Origin: Hormiphora californensis
Lineage: Eukaryota > Ctenophora > Tentaculata > Cydippida > Pleurobrachiidae
DNA: 64,000 bases
Assembly: GCA_020137815.1 (NCBI GenBank)
Contig: CM035360.1
Coordinates: 4,761,855-4,825,854, forward strand
Reading direction: 5' to 3'
The notes under the pieces were generated by a model. It worked only from the letters and a program-made list of their open reading frames with translations, had not been told where the DNA came from and ran no database searches. Position 1 is the first letter of the stretch, and each line of letters begins with the position of its first letter. This document shows positions 46,987 to 58,536 of this stretch, in pieces. A program made the position numbers and the translations under genes.

Positions 46987-49900
46987 CTAGAGAGATGCAG
47001 TGTCCATGGAGCCCAACATTTGACGAAGACCTTGGTTATTGCAGGTCAACAGGTACCCAATCATGGCACTATCTCCTTTCTTTATTGCGTCATCGAGGGG
47101 CGTCGTGCCCCATCTGTCCTCTGTTGCCACGTCAACCTAGGAGGAAATGGAGCTGTTGCTATGGTAACAGAGGAAACGGAGCTGTTGCTATGGTAATTAT
47201 ATAGAGAGAATTGAGATGTTGCTATGGTAACCTAGAATGGTTGCTATGGCATCTTCATAGTCATACCTTGCATTTCTCCACAAGAAACTTCACTACATTG
47301 AGATGACCTCCCACAATGGCAAAGTGAAGGGCCGTCCTACCATCATAGTCTTTCCAGTTAAAGTTGATCTTCAACTCGTAATATCTGAACATGATAATGA
47401 TAATGATACCATGTTATAGCTATAAGAAAGGAACACGACTGTGCGGGTGTACCATTATAGTGTTGTGTTGGCACACGGAGAATGTTATAGTTCATACCAA
47501 AACATGAAAGATCAGATTCAGTGTCTTATTCAATAGTTGCCATGTTCTAAACATACAACCGTGATGGAACTGGAAGTAATAAGTTGAGAACGAATTCCAT
47601 TAATTAACTCAGTCACATATACAGTCCTACAGTCCTAAATAAACACTATTTCATTGTATCAGAACTATGCGACTCAAAAACAGCCGATTGGTCAACTTAT
47701 TGATTCAGTCACATATAATTAACCTGATTAGTAGAGGAAGATCTCCCTTCTTAGCTGCGATTAGTAAATTCACCACTTGCACCTATAGATATGATACAAA
47801 TAAGTGGATACGTTAATAACAGGAGGTTGATTACTGCGGGTTAATTAAAACTTAACAGGAACTAATCGACTGACATTTTGAAAGTATAACAACAACAATT
47901 CAACTAATATTTATCCTGACACTGTTTATCTTGACTCACCTCTTTAGTCTCATGTGTCGAGTTCCTGATAGTAGGATCCTGCTTTGTATGGGGCATGTGA
48001 ACTAGATTATCAAAGTTGTGGAATGCAAACTGCTCCACCAGTTTCCTGCTGAATGCCACACCCCGGACACTGTTCCCTGCCCTGTCCAGGAGGGGCGACC
48101 ACACCACCACCCCCATCACATCCGGTATTACTATCATGATGCTGCCGGAGATGGAGGATCGAGCGGGGAGACCTACCTCAAAGGACCACTGACCTAGTGG
48201 GTGGGTATAACTATTAGGGAGATAATATGCTACCATGAAAGTGGAGAGCTGCCATGCCTTCCCTGTAATCATCGAGCATGTAAAATGACTGATGAATAAA
48301 GGGACAATCTGGGTAATATTAGTTATGAAAGCAGTTATAGGCGTTGGTCTGGCTACACTTAATGAATGATACGGGGTGTGCCGGAGATAAGGCTGGTAAG
48401 GGGTATCCTTTCCTTATAAAGGTGGACCCTGATTTATCGGGATGCTCGGGGAAAGGGATTTGGTAAATCGGAGCCCGACTGTATCATTACTAATGACTCT
48501 TACCGGAGCTACTGGCAACTCCACAAGAGTGGAGGAGAGATAGCGTATTCCTCACTGCATCTGGTGTAAATATGGCCTCTGCCGTGAAGGGGCAGATTCC
48601 TCCATTAGCTAGTGTGGCGGCCATGGTAGCAGCAGAGTCAGTAGTACACTGGATAGCGCAGAGCTGCAGGGGAAGAGGTAAGCGTGGTGACCGCTTAGCG
48701 GTTAATACTAGCAATAATGGAGGATTTATGGCCAAAATAATATCCAAATAATGTGAATAAGTGTCTGAATATCAATAAGTGTGTGAATAAGCGTGCTCTA
48801 GTATTTACCTGGAGGAAGAGGTCAATACCTCTCCTACCAGGGGCGGCCGTCGGCCGATCACTGGACCAATAGACCATCAGTACACTGACCAAAATAATGT
48901 GAATAAGTGTGCTATTATTTACCTGTAGAAAGAGGTCAATAGTTTGTTTCACGTTGGTGTTTGGCGGGAATACATCATGTTCCATCAGGTAGTAAGCTAT
49001 GGCATGAATCTCATCCGCTGCCATCTTCTCGGAGAGGTAATTAGCATTGGAGAAATCCACCCCCTCGAAAGCAGCTAGCCGCTGGATATTCTCCAGGAGG
49101 TAATCGAACCGGTCAGGGAGGGAGTACTTGGGTTTCAGGAGGGATAACACAGTCAACCCCCCTGGTTCTATCATAGCATTGTGAGGTTTATCATCTCGAT
49201 CCAGAACCAGCGTATTATCATCACCTCCCAGGGGTTCCTTCCCCACATACCCATGAACAGTCTCCTCTCCACACTCACTGATCGCCAGGGCATACACCAG
49301 GACATCACGGAGCGATTGGAGGGAGAAAATGTGGGTATGGTGTCCGAAACTGACCCGCTGCCCGTCCACCGTGCAGATGCTCACTGCCCACTTGTCACCG
49401 GGTACCCGGGCTAGCTGGTGAATGTGGTCAGATACAGCCCCGGTTGTGATTGATTTACACTCCTGGTACAGCTCTCTGATTGTGGTGGAGAAGGAGCCGA
49501 AATCAGGGATTATAAGCTGATCTGAGAGGGCTTGGTTGATCAAACTCGCACTGGGCCGGCATATCTGCTCAAACTCCTCTATCGGGAGAGATTTGAGAAT
49601 GGGGATCTTATCCGTATCTGTGACGGACCTCTCCGCGGTCAGGGCATCAAGGAGGACAGAGAATCTGGGGTCTTTAAACACATTGATGCCCGTCTTGTCC
49701 AGACTGGAGATGAACTTCCTAACATTCACCTTGTTACCGTCAACAAAACTGTCCAGGTGGGCTTTATCAATACCAGCGTGAGGGTAATCAATAGTCTTCT
49801 GGTCAAGCTGTTCTTGGTACCTCTTTAGGGGGCTTGTGTAGGAGTCCTTCCTCACATGGGGTGATCCCCCCTGGTCACTAGGCGGCACCTCTAGACAGTG

Positions 49901-50224
49901 GAACTCTACTGGTAGTGAGTGAACACTTCGCTCGTCGTCTGCGTCAGTATATTGATGATCCAGTAATCTGCCACTCCTGCTGGGAGAGTTGTCTTGAAGG
50001 AGCTGGCCAGCGCTGAAAACGGAGAAGTCGCTCCTGGACTCTGTATCGTAGCCCTGGTCGGAATGGTGATCTAATAACATATCTGGAACATGAGGGTGGC
50101 TGTTGTTGTTGCTTCTACGTTCCAGTACATGAGTCACGAGGTTATTGTTGTTGCTTTCCAGTACCGGGTTGTTGTTCTGGTGGTCGCTTCCTAGTTTGTA
50201 CTCCCATGAAGATGAGTTGATCAT
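46987..50224 (-). CDS. Glutaminase-like protein with degenerate active site and ankyrin repeats
   Basis: Six exons join in phase: 50224-48923, 48663-48504, 48193-47940, 47782-47724, 47384-47267, 47136-46987, giving 680 residues. A long Asn/Asp/Ser-rich N-terminus of about 170 residues precedes the glutaminase dimer/helical part, the serine-dependent-type catalytic fold and a C-terminal ankyrin region ([26 protein letters not shown]). By comparison with the two neighbours and human GLS (numbering from memory) the SxxK pair has lost its Lys (QSLRDV instead of QSCSKA), Asn388 is Ile, Tyr414 is Phe, Tyr466 is Ala and Tyr249 is His. Glu381 and the PHN motif remain. It should therefore not hydrolyse glutamine normally. 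The start is the first ATG; the open frame extends 18 bases further only through a TTG. The acceptor at 48193 restores SGQWSFEVG exactly like its paralogues. A long exon-1 isoform is possible (see findings). Confidence 0.85.
48421..48481. repeat. Degenerate pogo-like MITE
   Basis: GGACCCTGATTTATCGGGATGCTCGGGG at the left and TGGTAAATCGGAGCCCGACTGTA at the right match the 99-bp elements with mismatches and an internal deletion. It lies in an intron of the glutaminase-like gene. Confidence 0.7.
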
Positions 50225-50982
50225 TATTTGATCTGTTATCAAAATATTAACTCCTAAAACTGCTGCAGGGACTGTGCTGCTCAGAGCAGAACGGAGGAGG
50301 GTGGTGGCTGGAACAAGAGCTGATCAATATATGAATTGGAAATGAACTGGATATAAATCTCCCACCAGATAGGGGGATCTGACAACTATATTGAGATCAG
50401 ATATACTGGAGCAGATGAGAAATTGGTTGGAGAGATTAGGGCGTTGACTATGGTGAAGCGATAAGTTCTGGGTGATGAGAGAGAGCAGTTTTCTGTCTCA
50501 ATATTCTCCTCGTATGCATGAGTGGCAAATTGATGCCCGGGTTTCCCATGGTATTCTATCACTACAGGTCGAGTTGGGAGAAAACAATTCAATCTATACT
50601 AGTAATCTGTCAAAAAGTGACGACATTGGGAGAATAAGAGCGAGATTCATGGAAAGAGTGGTAAGTGACATATTGTTATCGATGTTATTCAAATATATTC
50701 AAAACAATTGATTAGTGGTATACTTGAAAAAGTTGACGGTTAGTAATTTCAATATTACAACTGCAGACATTTAAAATCTACAGAATTATATCGGCTAATA
50801 ATAATCGTTTGATTTGTTTACTATTACCTAGTTGACACCCTAGACTGTGTGCGAGTGTTCAAGATATATAGTCCAAGGGCCCCACAAACATTTAGTGTTC
50901 AATTTATGGTACACGACACCCGTCTCTTGATACTCCAATCATCTCCTTGTACTGACTACTGAAAGGTGCCTCACTTGGTCTC
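50225..50982. other. Intergenic between glutaminase genes 1 and 2
   Basis: About 760 bp holding the promoter of the glutaminase-like gene and the 3' end of the next gene. No TATA box or other element could be assigned with confidence. Confidence 0.4.
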
Positions 50983-52719
50983 CTAGAACTGCATGGTGGC
51001 TTGTTCAATAAGGGTACACCCCCTCAACCCTCCCCTCTTCTCCAGATACTCTCTCACATCAGCGAAATCATACCGAACAGCCTCGTCCAGGGGTGTGCTG
51101 TTCCACCTATCGAGAGGGTTAACATTTACCCTTCCCTTGGTCAACAGGAACTTCACCACATTTAAATGTCCGTTACACACGGCGAGATGTAGCGCAGTTC
51201 TGTTGTCATAGTCCGCCATATTGAAGTCCACCCCTATCTCAATATACCGAGTTAGCAGCACCATATCGTTGTTACTGGCAGCACTCAGCATGTTGTTAAT
51301 CTGCATCTCCCTCGTCTCCTGCCTGATCTGTAACCTGGGATCTATCTTCTTCACGGACCCTTGGACAGTATCGAACTGGTGGAATGAGAACTTCTCGATC
51401 AACTTCTTGGCGAACAAGATTCCTTTGTAGCTGTTCCCCAACTCATCAAGGGGTGGTGACCAGGCACAGATGCCCATTACACCCGGAATGACAATGAAGA
51501 TGGAGCCTGCTACCCCGGATTTCGCAGGGAGACCGACCTCGAAGGACCATTCTCCGGAGTAGTCATACATTCCACAACTGTACATGAGGGAGAGGGTGTT
51601 CCTGACGGCATCAGCCGTTACGCAGACTTCCTTGGTCGTTGGGCAGACGCCACCGTTTGCTAGTGTGGCACTAATCACTGCAGCGGAGTCTGCAGTGGCC
51701 TCAACAGAACACAGCTGGAAGTAGAGGTCCAGAGTTTCATGGAGGTTTGTGTTTTCTGGGAAGACGCCATGCTCTTTGAGGTAGTAACCGATGGCAAAGT
51801 TACGGTCTGCCTCTGACTTCTCAGACAGGAATGTTGCATTGCTAAATCCAATGAACTCTCCTCCTGCCATCTTTTTGTATTCTTCTGTTGTGTAGTCAAA
51901 CCTGTCTGCCAGACTCCACTCCTTCTTGATGACGCTACAACAGCTGATCGCTCCAGGATTGATCATTGGATTGTGAGGGAGACCGTTCTTGTCCAGGCCA
52001 ATCTGGTTGAAGCCAACTCCACTTGGCTCCTTTCCAAGGTGCCTATGGACCAAGTCAGGTCCGTGCTCAGCAACATTGATGGCATAGTTTAGCGCCTTGC
52101 TGCAAGACTGGATGCAGAATGGTACATCCGTATCACCTATTGAGAACTTTTGTCCATCAATCGTGCAAATAGAGATGCCCCAGTAATTTGGGTTCACTCT
52201 CGAGAGTTGGGGGATATAATCTGCGTTTTTGCCACCCTTCACCTCCTTCAGATCATCATATATCTGCTTGATTTCTTTGGCAAAGGCAGGGAAGTCTGGT
52301 ATGACAAGGTTAGAACTCAGAGCCTGGTTGAGAATGAAAACACAATCCTTTGCCGCAGATTTAAACTCCTCCTTGGTGACGTATTTCTTTACGCCAATCT
52401 CACTCTGAATGAAAAGTCCGTTCGGGTCAACTGAGAGTTTCAGCATCATGCTCTCCAGTCTAATATCACTGAAAGGTTTGATCCCATTCCGTTTTAGTTG
52501 AGCCAGGACCTTGTGAACCATTATCTTTCCATCCTCATCCTGGAACAGGCCCAGCAGGGACTCACTAATATCAGTAGTGTCATCCCCTGCATCTGAGTGC
52601 ATGGAGAGTCCAGCGAGCCCATCTATAACCTGGGTCTCCAGAGATGGGCTTACTTTAAAATCTGGTGTGGATGTCTTTATATCACCATTTTGGACAGACG
52701 GACGGGTCTCTGTTTGCAT
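50983..52719 (-). CDS. GLS: Glutaminase (animal kidney/GAC type), intronless
   Basis: One exon, 578 residues, true ATG. It hydrolyses glutamine to glutamate and ammonia. Residues about 60-135 form the helical region before the catalytic domain (LLGLFQDEDGKIMVHKVLAQL). The catalytic domain has QSCSKAL (catalytic Ser and Lys of SxxK), PHNPMINPGAI, FSNATFLSEK, DRNFAIGYYL, DLYFQLC, MYDYSGEWSFEVG and LPAKSGVAGSI, so every active-site residue that I can place is present. The C-terminal 110 residues are ankyrin repeats ([40 protein letters not shown]). No basic mitochondrial presequence is seen at the N-terminus (METRPSVQ-type, polar), unlike vertebrate GLS, so location is open. The gene is closely similar to the next one upstream. 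Confidence 0.92.
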   Translation of the reverse strand: MQTETRPSVQNGDIKTSTPDFKVSPSLETQVIDGLAGLSMHSDAGDDTTDISESLLGLFQDEDGKIMVHKVLAQLKRNGIKPFSDIRLESMMLKLSVDPNGLFIQSEIGVKKYVTKEEFKSAAKDCVFILNQALSSNLVIPDFPAFAKEIKQIYDDLKEVKGGKNADYIPQLSRVNPNYWGISICTIDGQKFSIGDTDVPFCIQSCSKALNYAINVAEHGPDLVHRHLGKEPSGVGFNQIGLDKNGLPHNPMINPGAISCCSVIKKEWSLADRFDYTTEEYKKMAGGEFIGFSNATFLSEKSEADRNFAIGYYLKEHGVFPENTNLHETLDLYFQLCSVEATADSAAVISATLANGGVCPTTKEVCVTADAVRNTLSLMYSCGMYDYSGEWSFEVGLPAKSGVAGSIFIVIPGVMGICAWSPPLDELGNSYKGILFAKKLIEKFSFHQFDTVQGSVKKIDPRLQIRQETREMQINNMLSAASNNDMVLLTRYIEIGVDFNMADYDNRTALHLAVCNGHLNVVKFLLTKGRVNVNPLDRWNSTPLDEAVRYDFADVREYLEKRGGLRGCTLIEQATMQF

Positions 52720-53327
52720 TGGAACTATAATGGGGGTAGGGAAGGGGGTTAGTTATAAGGCACAGGTCTCTTTTTGGATTTTAACTAAGGGGTAGGGGAT
52801 GGGGTTTAGTCATTACGGACGAGTCTGGGTTTAAGTTTGAACTAAACGGCTTCTGAGGTCTAAATATTTCAAGAAATAAGAAACTAAACAAGTCACTAGT
52901 GGAAGGAACGAGAAATGTTAAGGTAGAGCTAAAATATTTTAGAACAAGGAGTTGAGAAATTCAGCTAAAAAGTAAGAAAAAGAAGAGAGATGTATAATGA
53001 GAAAGTTGGGTTGTCGATGAGTGATTTCAATATGGTTTGAGAAATGTTTATGAATGAATTCCCATTTTCGCACTACCATCTAGCCATAGAATTCAACTAA
53101 ACGTAGCTTAAGAAGAATGTTGTCAGCTTAACCACGATTATACATACTATCCCGCATGCACGACACAGGTCCAGATTCAAGCACAGATCTTTCCATGCAC
53201 TTTCCATGCTACTGCAGATGATTTAAAAACTAAAAAAGTTTGTCAGAATTTATCACATCAAGTTTCTAAATTTGTAGTGTTCTAATCAAGTTTGAATTCA
53301 TTATATTGCAAGAGTTGTTGTCTTCTC
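52720..53327. other. Intergenic between glutaminase genes 2 and 3
   Basis: About 600 bp, AT-rich, with two near-copies of GGGGTAGGGxxGGGGxTTAGT around 52731-52808. Nothing coding was seen. Confidence 0.45.
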
Positions 53328-55085
53328 TCAATATTGGACGGCTGCTTCAATGACCAGCTCAGATCCACACTTCCCACCCCTCTTCTTCAGGTAACTAATC
53401 ACCTCATTCTCCTGAGACTCCTTAGCATCATCCATGGGTGTAGCGTTCATCCTATCAATTGGGTTCACCTTCACCTTAGCCTTATCGATCAGGAACTTAA
53501 CAACCTGTAAGTTACCAGCGGCCGAGGCGAGGTGGAGTGGGGTTCTCTGATCGTAGTCCGACATGTTGAAATCAATTCCTATCTCAAAGTACTTGGTGAG
53601 GAGAACCATATCGTTGTTGTTTGCGGCGGAAATGAGGTTCAGAATCTGGATCTCTTTACTCTCGAATCTCTGGTTTCGGCGGGGGTCTATCTTCTCGCTC
53701 TCTGACATGAAGATGTCAAAGGGGTGGAAAGAAAACTTATCGACCAGTTTCTTGGCAAACTCGATACCCTTGAAGCTGTTTCCTAGCACGTCCAGGGGCG
53801 GTGACCACACACAGATACCCATCACATCAGGGATGACCATGAAGATGGATCCCGCCACCCCGGATTTCGCTGGGACACCCACCTCGAAGGACCATTCCCC
53901 GGAATAATCGTACATTCCGCAGGAAAACATGAGGGAGAGGGTGTTCCTGACTGCGTCTGGAGTGATACAGACTTCTTTGGTGGTTGGGCAGACGCCACCG
54001 TTTGCTAGTGTGGCACTGATCACTGCAGCGGAGTCTGCAGTGGCCTCAACAGAACACAGCTGGAAGTAGAGGTCCAGGGTTTCATGGAGGTTTGTGTTTT
54101 CTGGGAAGACGCCATGCTCTTTGAGGTAGTAACCGATGGCAAAGTTACGGTCTGCCTCCGACTTCTCAGACAGGAAAGTGGCATTGCTAAATCCAATGAA
54201 TTCTCCTCCTGCCATTTGTTTGTATTTCTCAATCGTGTGATCAAACCTGTCCGCCAGACTCCAATCCTTCTTGATAACGCTGCAACAACTGATCGCTCCA
54301 GGATTGATCATGGGATTGTGAGGGAGACCGTTCTTGTCCAGGCCGATCTGGTTGAAGCCAACTCCACTTGGCTCCTTTCCAAGGTGCCTATGGACCAAGT
54401 CCGGTCCGTGCTCAGCTACATTCATGGCGTAGTTGAGTGCTTTACTGCAAGACTGGATACAGAATGGGATCTTTGTATCACCAATAGAGAACCTCTGCCC
54501 ATCCACCGTACACACAGAGATTCCCCAAAAATCTGGGTTAATCCTCGCTAACTGGGGTATGTAGTCAGCATTCTTTCCACCCTTCACATCTTTTAGATCT
54601 TCGTAAATTTGCTTGATCTCCTGGCAGAAACTGGTAAAGTCTGGAATTACCATGTTGGCGGAGAGAGCAGAGTTGAGCACATCCGCACAGCAGGCTGAGG
54701 CCCTGATGAAATCACTCCTACTCATCTGCTTCTTCACCCCTATCTCGCTGGGGATGGTCAGTCCAGCTGGGTCAATGGACAAGTTATCCATCATCTCGAT
54801 GAGTCGTGGGTCTTGGAAGGGCCGGATTCCATTCTTCTTCAACTGAGCTAGGATCTTGTGAACCAGGACCATATCATCATCTGTTGTATAAAGTGAGAGC
54901 AGGTTCTCATTGAAAGTACTGGTGGTCTTGGTGCTCTTTGTGGAGAAGTGATCTGGGGTGCTCGACCCGTTGAAGCTCCCATCTGTAATGGTCAGATCAT
55001 CTCTCAGGGTAGTCTTCAGACTCTCAACCCCGCTATCGTCAGGATCGTTGATCTGGATCTTTGGGGTGGACGTTATCATGGCCAT
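53328..55085 (-). CDS. GLS: Glutaminase (animal kidney/GAC type), intronless
   Basis: One exon. The frame is open to 55142, but the codons there are TTG; the first ATG is at 55085, giving 585 residues starting MAMITSTPKIQ. The reaction is glutamine to glutamate plus ammonia. The polar Ser/Thr-rich N-terminus (to about 75) is followed by the helical region (LVHKILAQLKKNGIRPFQDP), the catalytic domain with QSCSKAL, PHNPMINPGAI, SEK...DRN, DLYFQLC, MYDYSGEWSFEVG and VPAKSGVAGSI, and two to three ankyrin repeats (TPLHLASAAGNLQVVKFLID). All key residues are present. Long stretches are identical to the gene at 50983-52719, down to silent sites. No mitochondrial presequence is obvious. Confidence 0.92.
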   Translation of the reverse strand: MAMITSTPKIQINDPDDSGVESLKTTLRDDLTITDGSFNGSSTPDHFSTKSTKTTSTFNENLLSLYTTDDDMVLVHKILAQLKKNGIRPFQDPRLIEMMDNLSIDPAGLTIPSEIGVKKQMSRSDFIRASACCADVLNSALSANMVIPDFTSFCQEIKQIYEDLKDVKGGKNADYIPQLARINPDFWGISVCTVDGQRFSIGDTKIPFCIQSCSKALNYAMNVAEHGPDLVHRHLGKEPSGVGFNQIGLDKNGLPHNPMINPGAISCCSVIKKDWSLADRFDHTIEKYKQMAGGEFIGFSNATFLSEKSEADRNFAIGYYLKEHGVFPENTNLHETLDLYFQLCSVEATADSAAVISATLANGGVCPTTKEVCITPDAVRNTLSLMFSCGMYDYSGEWSFEVGVPAKSGVAGSIFMVIPDVMGICVWSPPLDVLGNSFKGIEFAKKLVDKFSFHPFDIFMSESEKIDPRRNQRFESKEIQILNLISAANNNDMVLLTKYFEIGIDFNMSDYDQRTPLHLASAAGNLQVVKFLIDKAKVKVNPIDRMNATPMDDAKESQENEVISYLKKRGGKCGSELVIEAAVQY

Positions 55086-56410
55086 CAGCAGCTGGGAGAG
55101 GGTATTTATTGGTAATATATAGCCAGAAGCTCTTGGCAACAAGATCGGGTAATAACAAGCTGCTATATACTAGCGGAGACAGAAGCTTTGTGGAATGAGG
55201 CAAGGTAAGAAGAGGTATAGTACGCGGTTACTGGTGGCAGTTATGTAAATATTAGGCTACACACCATGGGGAGGGGTAAGAGAGACCAGGGAACATATTG
55301 TACAACTAGGATGTAGGTTAGGGAGCATGTTATAGACATTATGTAGGGAGCATGTTATAGACATTATGTATTGCATGGTATAGTAAGCAATTTAGAGGCC
55401 CACATTGTGACAGCTTGGTCTTCGGAATAATCTAATTCACCCTCGTGGGGTTATATAGAAAGGAGCAAAGTTGTGCAATCACCTCAGGATGAATAATCTA
55501 TTCTTCCGAGGGGGAGAGAGAGCCAGGAAAGAGGTCCTTAATGATCGCCCTCAAAGGCCAAGCCGCTTTTCATTTTGACAAATAGATCAAGCTATATTTG
55601 ACCGGTTAAGTTCACGGTATAATAATAACGGCGCGTGCTGCGGGTCAATTGACTCGTGCGTGTGTGGTAGTAGCAGCAGCAAAAACAAACTAAGAGATCA
55701 CTAGATGGCGGCTGCAGGAAGGAGAAATAGCCGCATATTGTGCTGCGGAGAACAGGTCGGGTGGGGGTGTCGCGTGATGAAACAGTGTGACACGTCCTGC
55801 AAGGAGAGATGATACAGCTGATCCCACTCTCTCTCTCTCTATGTGGACATGGTAGTTGAAGTGAGAAGGGGTAGCGGTAGTTGGAGGGTAATTCATCTCT
55901 CTCTCTCTCTGGATCAAAAGATAGGAAGGTGAAGCTCTTCATACCTCTCAAGAATAACTCCGTCTCCTTCACAACAAGAACTGGAACCAGTCTGCTGGAT
56001 ATGAAGTAGAGAGAGTAGAAGTAACATGCAGCGAGTTGATTCTGGAAATTCTCCGGAACTGAAACGTGTGTGTATGCACACCAAATTTAAGATGAAAGAA
56101 ACCAAGGAATGCATGGAGATGATCCGGATATCACAGGTTACAACAAATCTGTCAAACCACCGTCAATGCATCTGGTTACTCCTCCTCAACATCCGTTTCT
56201 TGTCTTGGTCTCAGGAGCAATTATAATGTGATCAAAATAGAAACATCATGACATTGTGTAAAATGAAGATGATGGTAAATCAGGACTAAATTGAGCAAAT
56301 CAGATGTAAACAGCTGAATAAATGTGTAGTGATGTGCACTGTGCAGGAGTGATGGTCTTGCGTGTGGTGGGTCTAAATCGGTCGACGGTCATGGTGGTAA
56401 GTCTTGTGTA

Positions 56411-56432
56411 AAGAGAGAAGGATAGGGAGAGA

Positions 56433-56483
<51 letters not shown>

Positions 56484-56544
56484 TGTGTGTGTGTGAGTGA
56501 GAGAGAGAGTGTGTGTGTGAGTGAGAGAGAGAGAGAGAGAGAAA

Positions 56545-56619
<75 letters not shown>
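56411..56619. repeat. (GA)n with interspersed (GT)n microsatellite
   Basis: GA tracts with two GTGTGTGTGAGTGA inserts. Confidence 0.95.
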
Positions 56620-56622
<3 letters not shown>

Positions 56623-57367
56623 ATACAAACAGAGATTGTGCATGCAGATGTGGTCAAGAGAAACACATGCCTACAAATCTCATCGTGAAAAATTATTAGG
56701 ATTTACACATAAACTATTGCTAAAACAAGCAGTAAACAAAATGAAAAATGACAAAATAAACAATGCATTATATGGAACGAAAGATGTGCCTTGCTATTAA
56801 TTGCCCATGGCTTAGTTGGCTTATTCTTCTTCTTCAGTGTTCTAATATTGTCCTAATATCAGACCATATATATGAGAGGAGGTAAGATGCACATTGTACA
56901 TGCGTATACTGAACGAGAGAGTAAACAAGCAAACGAAATGGCCTGCTATATAAGTTGCATGAGTTTTCACATATAACGCGATCTATGATAAGAGAAGAGC
57001 TCATATTATTATTAGGTACAACATATAAGTACACTGTAATAGTACTACAGACATTGCCATACATCTATTGGACTGTCTACGTAATTTATGTACAGGAGAG
57101 CACACACGTGCCCTTTATATCATAAGAGAAGGATGGATGTAGGTTAATGACAGAAGGAAATGACAGAAGGAAACAAGAAGAGAGATTTAGATCATGGCTT
57201 GTAACGTACATAGGCACGTGCAGCCGGGAGGTGATATATAGAACAACTGTGCAAGGTGCTACCCTTCTTGTACCAGTACAGTTCAAGCAGCTGTAGTAGA
57301 TCCTCACAAAATAACAATAACAAACAAACTCCACGCCCCACTAGATAGTGATCGCCCCACTTATATA

Positions 57368-57466
57368 CAGTTGGACCCCGATTTACCGGGCCCCGATTTA
57401 CCGGAACCCCGATTTACCGGGCAAAACCCTTTCCCCCGAGCATCCCGGTAAATCGGGGTCTGACTG
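57368..57466. mobile_element. 99-bp pogo-like MITE
   Basis: Same length and family as 23092-23190 but in the opposite orientation, TA flanks at 57366-57367 and 57467-57468. Ends are CAGTTGGACCCCGATTTACC and the complement of CAGTCAGACCCCGATTTACC. Confidence 0.85.
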
Positions 57467-58536
57467 TATATGGTGATCGCCACCACACTATAGATGGTGA
57501 TCAATAGATCTGCTGTGTGGAATTCGAGAGAGAGGAGAGAGACAGATTGCTTGTCATACGTGGTGGAGAGATGAGATGAGGTCATATGGAAAGATTCAGA
57601 GATATATATTGGAGTTTTGCCAATTATACTATTGAACAATTACAAACTCAATGCCATAGATTCTAGAACAATGTAAACACTGTGCCGGCAAGAACAATGT
57701 GCAGCACTCAGCAGCGACAGTGGATTAATTGAAGGTGGTTTGTGAGATTAGTTAGAGTTAATGTACACGTGGTGTTGCTATTTTAGGCAGGGAAAGAGCG
57801 AGTTGTGTTTAGAGCGACATGTTTCGCATAATCCAGCCGGATAATCTTGCCTTGTTCGACCCTGTCTCAGATCACAAGGATAATCACATGAATTATTTTC
57901 AACCAATCATAGGATAGAAACTCCTTCATTTTCACTCAGATTCACAGAACAGTACCGTAGAATTAGGAGGTGGCAATGGACAGGTAAAATGGGGTACAAG
58001 AATAATAACTCGCACATACAACAGCTATAATACAAGCACTGATACCTTCAAACAGAGCGAGATAGAATTGACAAGCATGGTCGCTCTCTGATTACTCTCT
58101 CTTCAATTCTTTAAAAACATTCTTTCAACTTCTGTATCTCTTCATCTGGAACTCTCTTTCACAAAACCGGTTTTTATACATGTTGTTTTAGCGAAAACGT
58201 TCTCGAATTATAGACGCGGTCGAGTCCGGTGATCAATGCTATCTTTTTTGAAATTTGGGCTACGAGTATAATTGTACTTTTTTCATTTTGCAGACAAAAA
58301 CTTCCGAAGAAATATTGGAGAAAGAAATTTTTAAATTTTTTCCAAAATGTAGTATTTCTTACCATACTTTTTTGTTTATGAGATACATATTGTGTAAAAT
58401 ATCATTTCTTCGATAACATAATATGTGGCCACTATCATATTCTTGAGGCACATGGCCTAGTGAGGTGTACAGTGTACACATGTGCATATTCACAAACAAA
58501 CAAACGAACAAACCGACATGCTATAAAGCCACGTAC

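Larger units (their letters stand above)
55086..58536. other. Intergenic, no gene supported
   Basis: It contains the 5' region of the last glutaminase, a 48-bp direct repeat of GGGAGCATGTTATAGACATTATGTA (55321-55370), a GA/GT microsatellite at 56411 and a pogo-like MITE at 57368. The downstream exon or exons of the gene at 58537-62682 should lie here but could not be recognised. Confidence 0.5.

Noticed and set aside
48259-48272. Start of a separate gene at [10 protein letters not shown]
   Set aside because: The frame is explained by intron read-through into glutaminase-like exon 3; the acceptor at 48193 gives an exact match to the paralogues.
55086-55142. Glutaminase N-terminus starting at 55142
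   Set aside because: The codon there is TTG; the first ATG in frame is 55085.
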